Below, in pieces: positions 1 to 8,360 of a stretch of DNA of 26,184 bases (within the stretch, counting starts at the first letter, position 1; each line of letters starts with the position of its first letter). The stretch lies in the NCBI GenBank assembly GCA_050258555.1, contig JBLMZA010000148.1:1-26184 (forward strand), written 5' to 3'. The translations under genes and the position numbers were made by a program. Source of the DNA: CAISDA01 sp050258555 (GTDB taxonomy: Bacteria; Bacteroidota; Ignavibacteria; UBA10030; UBA8401). The notes below the pieces were generated by a model, which made no database searches, had not been told where the DNA came from, and saw only the letters and a program-made list of their open reading frames with translations.

Positions 1-455
1 ACCGCAGCGCCGGCGAGCGCCATGCACGCATCGCCATCTTCTGGGGACCCGGAGTGGAAGCCGACGCCCTGGTGCTGAAGCGCCTCAGGAAGCACGATGC
101 CTTCGTGCTTCGAAAAACGACGCTCCAGCAGTCTGCGGCCTGCATCAAACAGTGCGCATATTTCATCAGCAACGATTCGGGACCGATGCATATCTCGGCG
201 GCGCTCGGCGTGCCGACGCTCGGCATTTACGGTCCCACCAATCCCATGCTTCAGGGACCCTTCGGTCCGAAGCACGAATGGGTCCGCAACGAGAAGCTGT
301 CCTGCCTGTGCTGCAATCTGACCTCATGTCCGATCGGCAATTTGTGCATGACCGAACTGTCTGCGGAGACGGTGCACCAGGCATTCGAAAAGCTTGCGGG
401 CGTGCCCCAGGCTTCCCCAAAATTATCTGAAACGAAATCTACGACACATCCATGA
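1..455 (+). CDS. Glycosyltransferase family 9 (heptosyltransferase-like), C-terminal part
   Basis: The 5' end lies outside the window; the frame is open from base 3, so about 150 C-terminal residues are visible. The stretch SNDSGPMHISAALGVPTLG followed by YGPTNP (about bases 168-245) is the nucleotide-sugar-binding signature of GT9 enzymes, which move heptose or related sugars onto lipid-linked acceptors at the inner face of the cytoplasmic membrane. A Cys cluster follows (bases about 303-350, pattern C-x-CC-x4-C-x5-C), matching the CxxC...C...C element common near the C terminus of this family. The stop codon overlaps the next start (ATGA, 452-455), so the two GT9 genes are translationally coupled. 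The acceptor and sugar cannot be deduced. Confidence 0.88.
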   Translation, partial: RSAGERHARIAIFWGPGVEADALVLKRLRKHDAFVLRKTTLQQSAACIKQCAYFISNDSGPMHISAALGVPTLGIYGPTNPMLQGPFGPKHEWVRNEKLSCLCCNLTSCPIGNLCMTELSAETVHQAFEKLAGVPQASPKLSETKSTTHP

Positions 456-1579
456 GTTCAATCATCATACCGGACTGCAAACGCTTCACGGGGTACAAGC
501 CCTGCTTTCCGCAGACCACCTGCCTCGAGCAGTGCGTGCAGTACGAGCCGATGGGCACGAAGATCCTCATCATCAATCTCGACGCCATGGGCGCGGTCGT
601 GCAGACGACGGCCATGCTTCCGGCCATCAAGCGGAAATATCCGCAGAGCACGATCATGTGGATCACCGAAAAAAACGCTTATCGCCTGCTCGCGAACAAT
701 CCTTACCTCGATGCGGTGTACGCCTGGGAGCCCGAAAGCTGGCTCATCCTTCAGCAGATGGAATTCGACGTCGTCTACAGCACCGACAAGACCAAGCGCT
801 CGACCGCATTTGCCGCGACGCTGAAGGCGAAGGAAGTGCTCGGATTCGGCATGAACGGCAACGGCAAGATCATCCCGCTCAATCCGGAAGCCGAATACAG
901 CTACAGGCTCGGACTCGACGACCATCTGAAATTCCGAGAGAATGCGCTCTACGGCACGCAGATCCTGCAGGAAGCGATGCGCCTTGAATACCGGCGCGAC
1001 GAGTATGTGCTCGAGCTGTCGGAAGAGGAACAAGCGTATTGCCGGGCATACAAGAAGGAAGCGGGAATCGGTGAAGGCGAGCGCGTGATCGGATTCAACA
1101 CCGGGTGCTCGCATTTATTTAAGAATAAAAAGATGACGATCGAGCAGCATGTCGATCTCATCAACAGGCTCTCTGATCTGGAAGGCGTGAAGCTGGCGCT
1201 TGTGGGCGGCCCCGAAGACACCGAACGCAACGCCGAGATCGTGCGTCGCGTGGGGGACAAGGTGATCTCCACGCCGACGACCGAAGGCGTGCGCCGCGGG
1301 ATCTGCTACGAGAATATCTGCGATGTCATGATTACGGGAGATTCGTTCGGCATGCACGTGGCGATCGGACTGAAAAAGTACGTGCTGGCGTGGTTCGGAC
1401 TGAGCTGCTGGAGCGAGATCGATCTGTATGACCGGGGGATACGGTTCATTCCCGAGGGATTGGAATGCGCGCCGTGCTGGAAGAAAGAGTGTCCCTACAA
1501 CCTCGAGTGCATTCAGATGATCGATACGAAAAAGATTGCGGAGGCGGCTGCGGCATATGTGCGGATGCAGAAAAGGTGA
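452..1579 (+). CDS. Glycosyltransferase family 9 protein with N-terminal cysteine module
   Basis: This 375-residue protein starts at an ATG overlapping the previous stop. The Rossmann core begins near residue 36 (GTKILIINLDAMGAVVQTT), typical of ADP-heptose:LPS heptosyltransferases. The C-terminal donor site contains GDSFGMH in place of the usual D-S/T-G-P-x-H, so G-P has become F-G. Cys339, 342, 347 and 353 form the family's C-terminal Cys cluster. Ahead of the core is an extra module of about 35 residues with Cys9, 18, 24 and 28. I recall similar modules in some FCB-group GT9 proteins; a metal- or disulfide-bound knob is plausible. It probably acts with the upstream gene in LPS-core or O-glycan assembly. 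The last codons lie inside a repeat island. Confidence 0.88.
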   Translation: MSSIIIPDCKRFTGYKPCFPQTTCLEQCVQYEPMGTKILIINLDAMGAVVQTTAMLPAIKRKYPQSTIMWITEKNAYRLLANNPYLDAVYAWEPESWLILQQMEFDVVYSTDKTKRSTAFAATLKAKEVLGFGMNGNGKIIPLNPEAEYSYRLGLDDHLKFRENALYGTQILQEAMRLEYRRDEYVLELSEEEQAYCRAYKKEAGIGEGERVIGFNTGCSHLFKNKKMTIEQHVDLINRLSDLEGVKLALVGGPEDTERNAEIVRRVGDKVISTPTTEGVRRGICYENICDVMITGDSFGMHVAIGLKKYVLAWFGLSCWSEIDLYDRGIRFIPEGLECAPCWKKECPYNLECIQMIDTKKIAEAAAAYVRMQKR

Positions 1580-1714
1580 AGCAAAAAAAGAAAGGTGAAG
1601 CAGGGGGCGAAGCAACCCACATCCACGCTGGCGCGTGGATCATTTACCCAACAACCGCGCTTAACGCGCGTATCATTTCCGGCTTCGCCCCACATGACGC
1701 TTCGCCCCACATGA
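1572..1714. repeat. Composite repeat and hairpin island between convergent genes
   Basis: The convergent junction is made almost entirely of repeats. AAAGGTGAAGCA occurs at 1572-1583 (including the GT9 stop codon) and 1591-1602. GCTTCGCCCCACATGA occurs at 1682-1697 and 1699-1714, separated by one base. GGGGCGAAGC (1604-1613) is the inverted partner of the start of both GCTTCGCCCC copies. Between the arms lie a perfect 8-bp hairpin, ATCCACGC-TGGC-GCGTGGAT (1621-1640), and a second stem, CGCGC-TTAAC-GCGCG (1656-1670); each is followed by ATCATTT or TATCATTT. The fold may end transcription from either side. In the minus direction the outer stem is followed by a T-rich tract. No protein-coding signal is evident. 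Confidence 0.75.
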
Positions 1715-1723
1715 GAAATTGAA

Positions 1724-2206
1724 TTAATCGCTGCGGCCTTTTTCCTTCAGGTACTCGTCGAACTTCTGCTTCTCATACCGGCTCTCGCCGATGTATGTGA
1801 GTATGTCCAGGAAGCGCGGCGCTTCCGAATACCCCGGCACGAGCGTGATGCCGTCGCCGTTGCTCTTCATGAAGAGCGTCGCGGGATACCCTGTCACACC
1901 CATGCCCTGCGCGAATTCCGCCGGACTCATCGTCTGTCCCTTGTAGACGATCGGCGTCTTGCCTTCGGCATTGAGCTTGATGATCGTATAGTTCTTCTTC
2001 AGATACTCCTTCACTTTCGCATCGCTGTACGTATTGGCATCCATTTTCTTGCACCATCCGCACCAATCCGTATAGATATCCACCAGAATCATCTTCTTTT
2101 GCGTCTTCGCCTTTTCCATGCCCGTATTGAACGACTCCCATGTCTGCGCGGGAGCAGCCTGGCTTCCCATCACGAGCACCATCAACACTGCCAACACCAT
2201 CTTCAT
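1724..2206 (-). CDS. Secreted thioredoxin-fold protein
   Basis: The protein has 160 residues from the chosen ATG. A GTG two codons upstream is possible, but the ATG sits 8 nt behind AAAGGA (2215-2220). Residues 1-20 form a signal peptide ending near APAQ. The mature part has a thioredoxin active site, W48-C-G-W-C52, followed by KKMD, and the cis-proline loop GYP (Pro108). This is the thioredoxin_7/DUF255-like branch, usually a periplasmic disulfide reductant or oxidoreductase. It is the last gene of the minus-strand block, 35 bases after a GT4 gene. The Cys-rich GT9 proteins next door are cytoplasmic and so unlikely substrates. The exact redox partner is unknown. Confidence 0.85.
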   Translation of the reverse strand: MKMVLAVLMVLVMGSQAAPAQTWESFNTGMEKAKTQKKMILVDIYTDWCGWCKKMDANTYSDAKVKEYLKKNYTIIKLNAEGKTPIVYKGQTMSPAEFAQGMGVTGYPATLFMKSNGDGITLVPGYSEAPRFLDILTYIGESRYEKQKFDEYLKEKGRSD

Positions 2207-2214
2207 ATACACGA

Positions 2215-2220
2215 TCCTTT
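2215..2220 (-). promoter_or_regulatory. Ribosome binding site of the thioredoxin gene
   Basis: AAAGGA read on the minus strand lies 8 nt before the ATG at 2206 and only 2 nt before the upstream GTG, so it decides the start in favour of the ATG. Clear Shine-Dalgarno sites are rare in this window. Confidence 0.5.
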
Positions 2221-2241
2221 TTCCTATCGATTGAATAGATT

Positions 2242-3333
2242 TTAGAGAATACTTTCCTGAAACACCTGTTCGAACTTCTTAATCATAACATCGATCGTGA
2301 AGTTTTGTTCCACGATCCTGCGTCCCTCTTCGCCCATCCGGCGCGCAAGCTCTCGATCGGAGAGAATGCGCGTCATGGCCGCAGCCAGGGCTTCCGCATC
2401 TTTCACGGGCACCAAAAGTCCCGAGCGCTCATGCGCCACGATCTCGGGAATACTGCTTGCTGCGGTGGCGATCGCGGGAATCCGCGCCGCCATCGCTTCC
2501 ACAAGCACATACCCGAACCCCTCCCACAGCGACGGAAGAACGAGCAGGCTGCTTTGCTTCAATAGATCCGGCACGTCATTCCTGAACCCCAGCAGGTGCA
2601 CCCTGTCTGTTAGATGATGCTCGGCGAGAAAGGATTCAACCATCGGGCGCATGGGACCGGCACCGGCCATAATGAGCACCGTATCGGGGAAATTCATGTG
2701 AATCTTCCTCCAGGCATCGATCAGATAGCGGATGCCCTTGCGTTCGTCCAATTGCCCCAGAAACGTCATGAGCCGCGTCGAGACGGGCAGTCCCAATTGC
2801 TCATGCAGCGAGGAGAGGGGGAGCGTGTCGTAGGGCGCCAGATCGATGCCCTTGTAGATGATGCGCGTGCGCGAGGGATCGAGCCAGGGGGCGCTCCTGA
2901 GAATGGTCTTCTGCGTGGCCGCGGAATTGACCACGAGACAGGAGGCCAGCGCATTATAGGCAAAGCGGTAGCGGAGCGAATTCTTGAGCGGATAGTCGAT
3001 CTCGCGGCTGGGCACGATGCCGCGCACGCCGGCAAGTTTCGCGGCGATGCCGCCGAAGCGCAGGTCCTTGTCCATGTTCGTGCAGATGACGTCGATGCGC
3101 TTCCGCTTCATGATGCGGCGCGCGTTCCAGATCACCGCCGGATCGAAATCGCCTCCGATGCGCATCGTCGTGACGTCGAAGCCCTTCGCCGAGGCCCGCT
3201 CGGACAGTTCGGTGCCCGGACGGCAGAGCAGCGATACCCGGTGTCCGCGTTCGCGCAATCCGCCCATCAGGTCCATCAAAAAGACCTCTCCGCCGCCCCA
3301 CATCTGTATCGAACTGATAAAAAGAATATTCAT
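2242..3333 (-). CDS. Glycosyltransferase family 4
   Basis: The protein has 363 residues. The start is placed at the ATG giving MNILFISS, because GT4 enzymes begin with this first beta strand; the frame stays open upstream but that part is low-complexity and antisense to the preceding gene. The N-terminal glycine loop GGGE (13-16) leads the acceptor domain. The donor domain starts near FLGQLDERKG (191-200) and carries the E-x7-E motif (Glu271, Glu279, in SLWEGFGYVLVEAMA), a retaining GT4 hallmark. It is expected to be cytosolic and membrane-associated, adding a sugar to a growing lipid-linked glycan. It starts 10 bases after the preceding GT4 gene and has no Shine-Dalgarno site, so coupled translation is likely. 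Confidence 0.92.
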   Translation of the reverse strand: MNILFISSIQMWGGGEVFLMDLMGGLRERGHRVSLLCRPGTELSERASAKGFDVTTMRIGGDFDPAVIWNARRIMKRKRIDVICTNMDKDLRFGGIAAKLAGVRGIVPSREIDYPLKNSLRYRFAYNALASCLVVNSAATQKTILRSAPWLDPSRTRIIYKGIDLAPYDTLPLSSLHEQLGLPVSTRLMTFLGQLDERKGIRYLIDAWRKIHMNFPDTVLIMAGAGPMRPMVESFLAEHHLTDRVHLLGFRNDVPDLLKQSSLLVLPSLWEGFGYVLVEAMAARIPAIATAASSIPEIVAHERSGLLVPVKDAEALAAAMTRILSDRELARRMGEEGRRIVEQNFTIDVMIKKFEQVFQESIL

Positions 3334-3343
3334 GACAATAAAA

Positions 3344-4372
3344 TTAGAGAACCGACTGGTAGACCGCGAGCGTCTTTTCGGCGACGCGGCTCCACAAAAA
3401 TTCCTGTTTGATATGCTCGCGGAGCGAACCGTCGTTCTTCGCGTCGAGCGCACGGACGATGCCCGCGCGGATCGATTCGGGCGAAGAGGGATCGACGTAT
3501 TCGGCCATCGATCCGAAATAATCCTTCGTTCCGCCCACGGGCGTGATGACGACCTTCGCCCCGGCCAAGGCCGCCTCCAGGGCCGCAATGCCCGGCGTCT
3601 CGAATGTGGAGGGAAGCGCGAACACATCGGCCGCCGCATAGGCCGAGGCGAGCATCTCGGAGCTGTTCTGCAGCCCGTCGATGATGAGGATGTTCCGGTT
3701 TTCCTTCGCCTCGGCAATGCACTGCTCGCCGTAGCGTCCCGGCGTGATGCGCCCGATGATCACGGCGGGATGGTCGATCGTCTTCAGCGCGCGGATCAGG
3801 TTGAGCACGTTCTTGCGCTCGGGACCGATGTGTCCCACATTCAGGATGAACCGGTCGAGCCCGTATGTCTTTTTAAACAGCGAAGGATCGCCGAATTCGA
3901 ACCTCGGTTCGACGCCGTTCGGAACGACCGTGATGCGCGATGCCGGCACGCCGATGCCTTCTTCAAGCAGACGCGCCTCGTCATGCGTATTGGGCAGCAC
4001 GGCTTTTGACCAGGCGCAGATCTGTCGCGTGAAGAAGTAATCGGTCCAGATGCCCGCGCGCATGCGCTTCAGGATGTCGTTGGCGGCGAGCGTCATGCGG
4101 ATGGAAGCCGGGGATCGGCGCGTATAGAAGATCGACGAGGAGACGATCGGCAGATCGAGATCGTTGATCACGCGCGCAAGATGGAACGTGCCGAGATTCG
4201 CCGAGAAGAGATGGAAGATATCCGTCTTCTTCCTGTCGAACGGCTCCCAGGGATTGAACAGCGAGACCGTGACGCCGAGCTTTTCCAGTTCGGCTTTCGT
4301 CTGAAGAATCTGCACGCGGGGTCCGCCGTGCAGTATCGAGATGGCCTGATAACAGGCGAGTGTGACGTTCAT
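3344..4372 (-). CDS. Glycosyltransferase family 4
   Basis: The protein has 342 residues starting MNVTLACYQA, with GGPRVQI as the N-terminal loop. The hinge VVPNGVEPRF (149-158) and the strand FILNVGHIGPERKN (175-188) lead into the donor domain. The E-x7-E motif lies in STFETPGIAALEAALAG (Glu258, Glu266). These are retaining GT4 features; the sugar and acceptor are not predictable. The ATG lies 7 bases after the stop of the deacetylase-like gene and 10 bases separate it from the next GT4 gene, so all three look like one translational unit. A possible weak ribosome site (CGGAAC) precedes the ATG. Confidence 0.92.
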   Translation of the reverse strand: MNVTLACYQAISILHGGPRVQILQTKAELEKLGVTVSLFNPWEPFDRKKTDIFHLFSANLGTFHLARVINDLDLPIVSSSIFYTRRSPASIRMTLAANDILKRMRAGIWTDYFFTRQICAWSKAVLPNTHDEARLLEEGIGVPASRITVVPNGVEPRFEFGDPSLFKKTYGLDRFILNVGHIGPERKNVLNLIRALKTIDHPAVIIGRITPGRYGEQCIAEAKENRNILIIDGLQNSSEMLASAYAAADVFALPSTFETPGIAALEAALAGAKVVITPVGGTKDYFGSMAEYVDPSSPESIRAGIVRALDAKNDGSLREHIKQEFLWSRVAEKTLAVYQSVL

Positions 4373-4379
4373 TGTTCCG

Positions 4380-5912
4380 TTATGATCTGTATGTGTACCA
4401 GCGGTCGAGTGCATTCTGCACCCAGTGACGCGGATCGAAAGCGCGCGCCCGGGTGATATCGGCCGGATGCGCGATCGGCTCCGGTTCCTTCTGGCCGACG
4501 GCGTGCGCCACGTCGAACGTGCCTCCGATCGGCGTGATGATCTCTTTGCATCCGGGAAGCGAAATACGATACCAGAGTTCGGGATCCATGCCCTGAGCGA
4601 CGACGATATGTCCGTTGTTGTATGTGAATGAAGGCCGCTCCGCCGTGCGCTTTTTCCACCATGCGGCATACTCGCCGTATGTCATCGATGGGATGCCGAG
4701 CGATCCGATCAGCGTGAATGCATCCTCGAATACGTCCCAGTGGTGATGCGTGGGATGATGATACAGGCACACGGGATTGCGCGACGCGAGGCGATTGCCG
4801 ATCCATGCGCGGAAATACGCTTTCATTTCATCCGATGTGAATGCCGATCGGCGCATCGAGCCGACGCAGACGGGATGCACCGGCAATTGCAGCACGGGCG
4901 AGACCGCGTCTCCGATTACGGGATGTGAAGGCAGATCGTCGTAGATCAGGCTGAACTCGGAGGAATAGCAGATGCCGAGCTTCCGATATACCGCATCGAC
5001 CGCTTCATTCCACCGGCCCGTGGGAGCGGTAGCGCCGCGGACGGAAAATCCCGCATCGCGAAGAAGGGCATAGCCCTTCGAAAAATTCGCGTCGACTGCT
5101 TCGACCGTGTCATCCGTCCGGTGCTCGTAGCAGTGAAGACCGATTTCCTGTTGCTGAAACCCCGAAAAAAAGTCCAGCCATGATTCGTGGCTTTTCACGT
5201 CGGCAAACCAGCTGCCGCGCACGTCGTGGCGCCGGCAGACATCATAGAGCTCCGACAGTTCGTTTTTACTTCCCTTATCCGTATCGACGCGGAACGTGAA
5301 GATGGACGGCTTTCCCTCCGGGTAATACCATGTGTGGATGAAGGGGAGCTTGCGTGCGTGATGGAGCTCTTGGATCACGCGCGTCACTACTTCGCGGAGC
5401 GCTCCCTTCGATACTGCCGACACATATTCAGACGGAAGGCGATCCTTCGGCGCATAAAAATTTCTTCTTTTGAAGGCGGTCGACCTCACGAGTCCGGAAA
5501 CATCGAAGGGAAGCGAAGCGGCGATGCCGCTTCCGACCGAGACGAGCTGTATCGGCCCTTCATCCATGCTCGTGCATCCATTGAGTATCTTTCCCGTGCT
5601 GTCGATGTCGACGATCGACGAAGGCGAGAAGCGGCCGAAATCCTGCGATGCAAGAAAGCCATAGCGCCGGCGCGATGTGCCGCAGCCGAGCACCCTATGA
5701 AGCCGTCCGAAATCGCCCAGGAGCGCGCCGCCTTCGCGCAGATACGTGCGAAGCGGGCCGATCATGGCATGCTCGGGTTCCGCATTGACGATCACGGCGC
5801 TATAGGCATCGGTCTGCACCGAAGCGCCCACGGGAGTCCATGACGCGCCGATCTGCGTCAGCAGTTCTTCCCATGCCGCATCATGCGCCAGAAGTCCGAT
5901 GGTAAGATTCAC
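4380..5912 (-). CDS. Divergent polysaccharide deacetylase with N-terminal extra domain
   Basis: The protein has 510 residues and a GTG start overlapping the flippase stop (GTGA). Residues about 205-420 resemble a NodB/CE4 deacetylase: FRVDTDKGS (207-215, Asp210 and Asp212) in place of TFDDG; HCYEH (260-264), which keeps the His-x3-His metal ligands; APTGRWN (296-302) in place of RPPxG; and LYHHPTHH (383-390). Residues 1-190 form a separate alpha/beta domain (LRTYLREGGALLGDFGRL at 54-71), reminiscent of class I glutamine-amidotransferase-like folds but with no convincing catalytic triad. No signal peptide is evident, so a cytosolic role on a lipid-linked sugar is plausible. Loss of catalytic activity is possible because motif 1 is altered. 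It sits between the flippase and two GT4 genes. Confidence 0.75.
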   Translation of the reverse strand: MNLTIGLLAHDAAWEELLTQIGASWTPVGASVQTDAYSAVIVNAEPEHAMIGPLRTYLREGGALLGDFGRLHRVLGCGTSRRRYGFLASQDFGRFSPSSIVDIDSTGKILNGCTSMDEGPIQLVSVGSGIAASLPFDVSGLVRSTAFKRRNFYAPKDRLPSEYVSAVSKGALREVVTRVIQELHHARKLPFIHTWYYPEGKPSIFTFRVDTDKGSKNELSELYDVCRRHDVRGSWFADVKSHESWLDFFSGFQQQEIGLHCYEHRTDDTVEAVDANFSKGYALLRDAGFSVRGATAPTGRWNEAVDAVYRKLGICYSSEFSLIYDDLPSHPVIGDAVSPVLQLPVHPVCVGSMRRSAFTSDEMKAYFRAWIGNRLASRNPVCLYHHPTHHHWDVFEDAFTLIGSLGIPSMTYGEYAAWWKKRTAERPSFTYNNGHIVVAQGMDPELWYRISLPGCKEIITPIGGTFDVAHAVGQKEPEPIAHPADITRARAFDPRHWVQNALDRWYTYRS

Positions 5913-7315
5913 AGCAGCCGTTCCCGTAAAAATGCAATATCACGCCTGTCGAATGCCCCGATGCCGAACGCCGCAAGCCCGTAGACGAGGGCTCCGGCGG
6001 GAATCAGGATGAAGATGGAAATATACGAAAAGATTGCGAGAAATGATCCCATCACAAGCGACGCCGCAAGGGGCTTGAACATATGGCGGAGGGTGGCCGC
6101 CGAAAAGAGTCCGCGCGCCTTCACGGCCATGACCGAGGCAAGCGCCGCCTCCCCGAGGACGAGTCCCGCCGATGCGCCCGGCGCCTTGAAGACCCATGTG
6201 AGCGGAATCATCAGCACGATCGTCGCAACGGCGATCATGGAGGTCATCATGCCGTAGAAGCGTTCTTCTCCCACCGCGATCAAGGGATAGGAAAAGAGGC
6301 TGTTGAGGATCGTGAAGAAAAAATACCACAATTGGATCTGCAGCAGGAGCGATGCGGCAGCATAGGGCGCGCCGTAGACGAGGGACAGGATTTGCGGAGC
6401 GAGCACCGAGCCTCCGATGCAGACGGGCAGGCAGAGCAGCATGACGAATTTTGCGACCGTGTCGAGCTGGGCCGGGAGCGAATGCGGATCGCGTGCATGC
6501 GCGCGCGCCACGAAGGGAAAAAAGAGCGCATACATCACGCGGTCGATGGCGAGCGTGAAGAACACGAGCTTCGATGCGGCCGTGAAACGCGCGATCTCTT
6601 CGGGAGAAGCCGCAAGGCCGAGCGCGATCGACGGGAAATTCAGGAGCGCCTGCGCCGCGATCACGGCCGCGCCGACCGGAAGCGCCTGGGCAAGCAGCGC
6701 GCGCCACGAGTACGGCGCCGAAGAAGAAGATGCGGCCACTCGATCGCCGCGGCGGCGATACGCCATCCAGAGCCAGACGGATTGCAGCGCGATGCCGCTT
6801 CCATAGGCAAGGGGAACAAGCCAGTAGGCATTCGAGGGGGCTAGCAGCAGAATGATGCCGGCAGGAAAAACGAGCGCGGCGATGATCTTGCCGATTGCAA
6901 CGGCGGTCAGCAGCTCGCGTCCCTGGAAATACCATTCCAATTGCAGCGCCATCGGAATGAGGGTCCAGGAAAAAAAGAATGCCGACTGAGCGAGTCCCGA
7001 TGAGGGCATGGCGGCATAGACCGCTCCCGTGCCGAGGATGAAAAGTGCGGCCGGAACCATGCGCACGCGCGAGATCAATCGGACGAGCGCATGGGACTGG
7101 ACGCTGCCGTCGGCGATTTTCATGGCGCCGATTACATGGAGGCCGGGACTCGTCGCAAGCACGCCGTAGGAAAGCGCCGCCATGCCGAAGCCGATCATGC
7201 CGAACGCGGACTGGTCGACCGTGCGCGCGAGCCATGCCGTGGCGGCGAAGCCGAGCAGGCGCACGAGCGCGTCGGAGCCGAAGAGCGCGATGAGATTTTT
7301 TCCGTGGCGTTTCAT
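5909..7315 (-). CDS. Oligosaccharide flippase (Wzx/PST-type membrane protein)
   Basis: This 468-residue protein is very hydrophobic, with about 12-14 predicted membrane segments. It opens with MKRHGKNLIALFGSDALVRLLGFAATAWLA-type sequence, as in Wzx/RfbX proteins of the MOP superfamily. The N-terminal motif ARTVDQSAFGMIGFGMAAL is typical of polysaccharide-synthesis flippases, which move undecaprenyl-linked repeat units across the cytoplasmic membrane. The ATG overlaps the preceding GT4 stop (ATGA, 7312-7315), and its own stop overlaps the next GTG. Its presence among three GT4 genes suggests a Wzx-type pathway, but no Wzy polymerase or Wzz-like chain-length regulator is visible in the window. 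Confidence 0.88.
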   Translation of the reverse strand: MKRHGKNLIALFGSDALVRLLGFAATAWLARTVDQSAFGMIGFGMAALSYGVLATSPGLHVIGAMKIADGSVQSHALVRLISRVRMVPAALFILGTGAVYAAMPSSGLAQSAFFFSWTLIPMALQLEWYFQGRELLTAVAIGKIIAALVFPAGIILLLAPSNAYWLVPLAYGSGIALQSVWLWMAYRRRGDRVAASSSSAPYSWRALLAQALPVGAAVIAAQALLNFPSIALGLAASPEEIARFTAASKLVFFTLAIDRVMYALFFPFVARAHARDPHSLPAQLDTVAKFVMLLCLPVCIGGSVLAPQILSLVYGAPYAAASLLLQIQLWYFFFTILNSLFSYPLIAVGEERFYGMMTSMIAVATIVLMIPLTWVFKAPGASAGLVLGEAALASVMAVKARGLFSAATLRHMFKPLAASLVMGSFLAIFSYISIFILIPAGALVYGLAAFGIGAFDRRDIAFLRERLL

Positions 7316-8340
7316 GAATGATAACGACGGGGAATTTTTGACTCCCGATAGGGGGTCGAGGATATTAGATGTTCGATCAGCGCGCGAAGCGCCTCGCCGC
7401 GGCGTTCAATGGTAAACTCTTCGAGAATCCGTGTGCGCGCATTTTTCCCGCGCTCCGCCGGCGCCTGGAGCGCCGCCTTGATGTGATGCTGTGCCGCGGC
7501 GATGTCGCCGTGGTCGCACAAGAATCCCGCATCTCCGATCGCCGTCGGAATGCCGCCGCGCCTTGTGCCGACGGGCACGCATTCGCAGAGCATCGCTTCG
7601 CAGAGCGCATTGGGCAATCCCTCGCGCATCGAACACTGCACATACACCTTCGCCTGCTGATACAGCCTCAAAAGTTCCTGCGGGGCGGTGAAGGGATGCA
7701 CGCGCACATTGGGCGGAACGGACAATTGTTTCGTCATCGCGGCGGCAAGTCCGACGAGCACGAACTCGGTATCGGGCATCGAGCGCGCGACATCGAAATA
7801 GAAGTCGACGCCCTTGATCTTCACGCGCGCAATATCGGGAGCGCTGGCCACCATGAGCACAAAGGGACGCTTCGCGCCGGAAGGCTTCCATCGCTCGCCG
7901 TCGTAGCCCGTGGGCACGACATCGATGTTGTCGCCGTCATACCCGGCAAGACGCATCGCCTCCTCCTTCAGAAACCCATCCACCGCGATGACCGCATCGG
8001 CATGCGTGATGCCGTAGCGGACGATCGGCGCGCGCCAGCGGCTCGTCCAGATGCCGTACTCAAGCTCGTGCAGATCGGCCACATCGATGCCGCCGAGCAC
8101 GATCACCGATCGGCGTCCGAAGAGCTTTGCCATCAGCACAAGGAACGAGGAATAGACGGAGGCGAACCACGAATATGTGACTGCCGCCTTCGGAAGCGCA
8201 AGCACGTAGCGCGCCGCAGCCTTCATTCCCGTTGCGATCACGGGCGTGAGCCGGAACATGGAGCCGAGCAGCGCAATGTCCTGCTGTATGAACGATGCGT
8301 GAAACGTCGCGGTAAAGAGTATGTGGGGTTCGCGCTTCAC
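7312..8340 (-). CDS. Glycosyltransferase family 4
   Basis: The protein has 342 residues with a GTG start (MKREPHILFTATF) 20 bases after the stop of the second PorV-like gene. No good ribosome site is visible, so the start is the least certain part. The hinge VVPTGYDGERWKP (141-153) and the donor-site motif EGLPNALCEAM (Glu240, Glu248), followed by GGIPTAIGDAGFL, identify a retaining GT4 enzyme. The acceptor domain carries GGIDVADL and an aromatic-rich YGIWTSRWRAP stretch. It is the first glycan gene after the secretion genes and is coupled to the flippase through an ATGA overlap, so the glycan sub-operon may be read through from the lipoprotein promoter. Confidence 0.9.
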   Translation of the reverse strand: MKREPHILFTATFHASFIQQDIALLGSMFRLTPVIATGMKAAARYVLALPKAAVTYSWFASVYSSFLVLMAKLFGRRSVIVLGGIDVADLHELEYGIWTSRWRAPIVRYGITHADAVIAVDGFLKEEAMRLAGYDGDNIDVVPTGYDGERWKPSGAKRPFVLMVASAPDIARVKIKGVDFYFDVARSMPDTEFVLVGLAAAMTKQLSVPPNVRVHPFTAPQELLRLYQQAKVYVQCSMREGLPNALCEAMLCECVPVGTRRGGIPTAIGDAGFLCDHGDIAAAQHHIKAALQAPAERGKNARTRILEEFTIERRGEALRALIEHLISSTPYRESKIPRRYHS

Positions 8341-8360
8341 TGGAGTTGCAGCCGGCCTGT

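Noticed and set aside
1615..1714. Possible CRISPR-like array because of several short repeats
   Set aside because: Only two copies of each repeat occur, the 16-bp copies are separated by one base, and there are no regular spacers or cas genes.
3017..4009. Open frame of 330 codons on the plus strand
   Set aside because: It lies antisense across two GT4 genes with clear motifs; its composition is Arg/Asp/Gly-rich, as expected of a shadow frame in GC-rich DNA.
5940..7235. Open frame of 431 codons on the minus strand
   Set aside because: It is a shifted frame of the flippase gene; the product is Arg/His-rich with no hydrophobic segments or known motifs.
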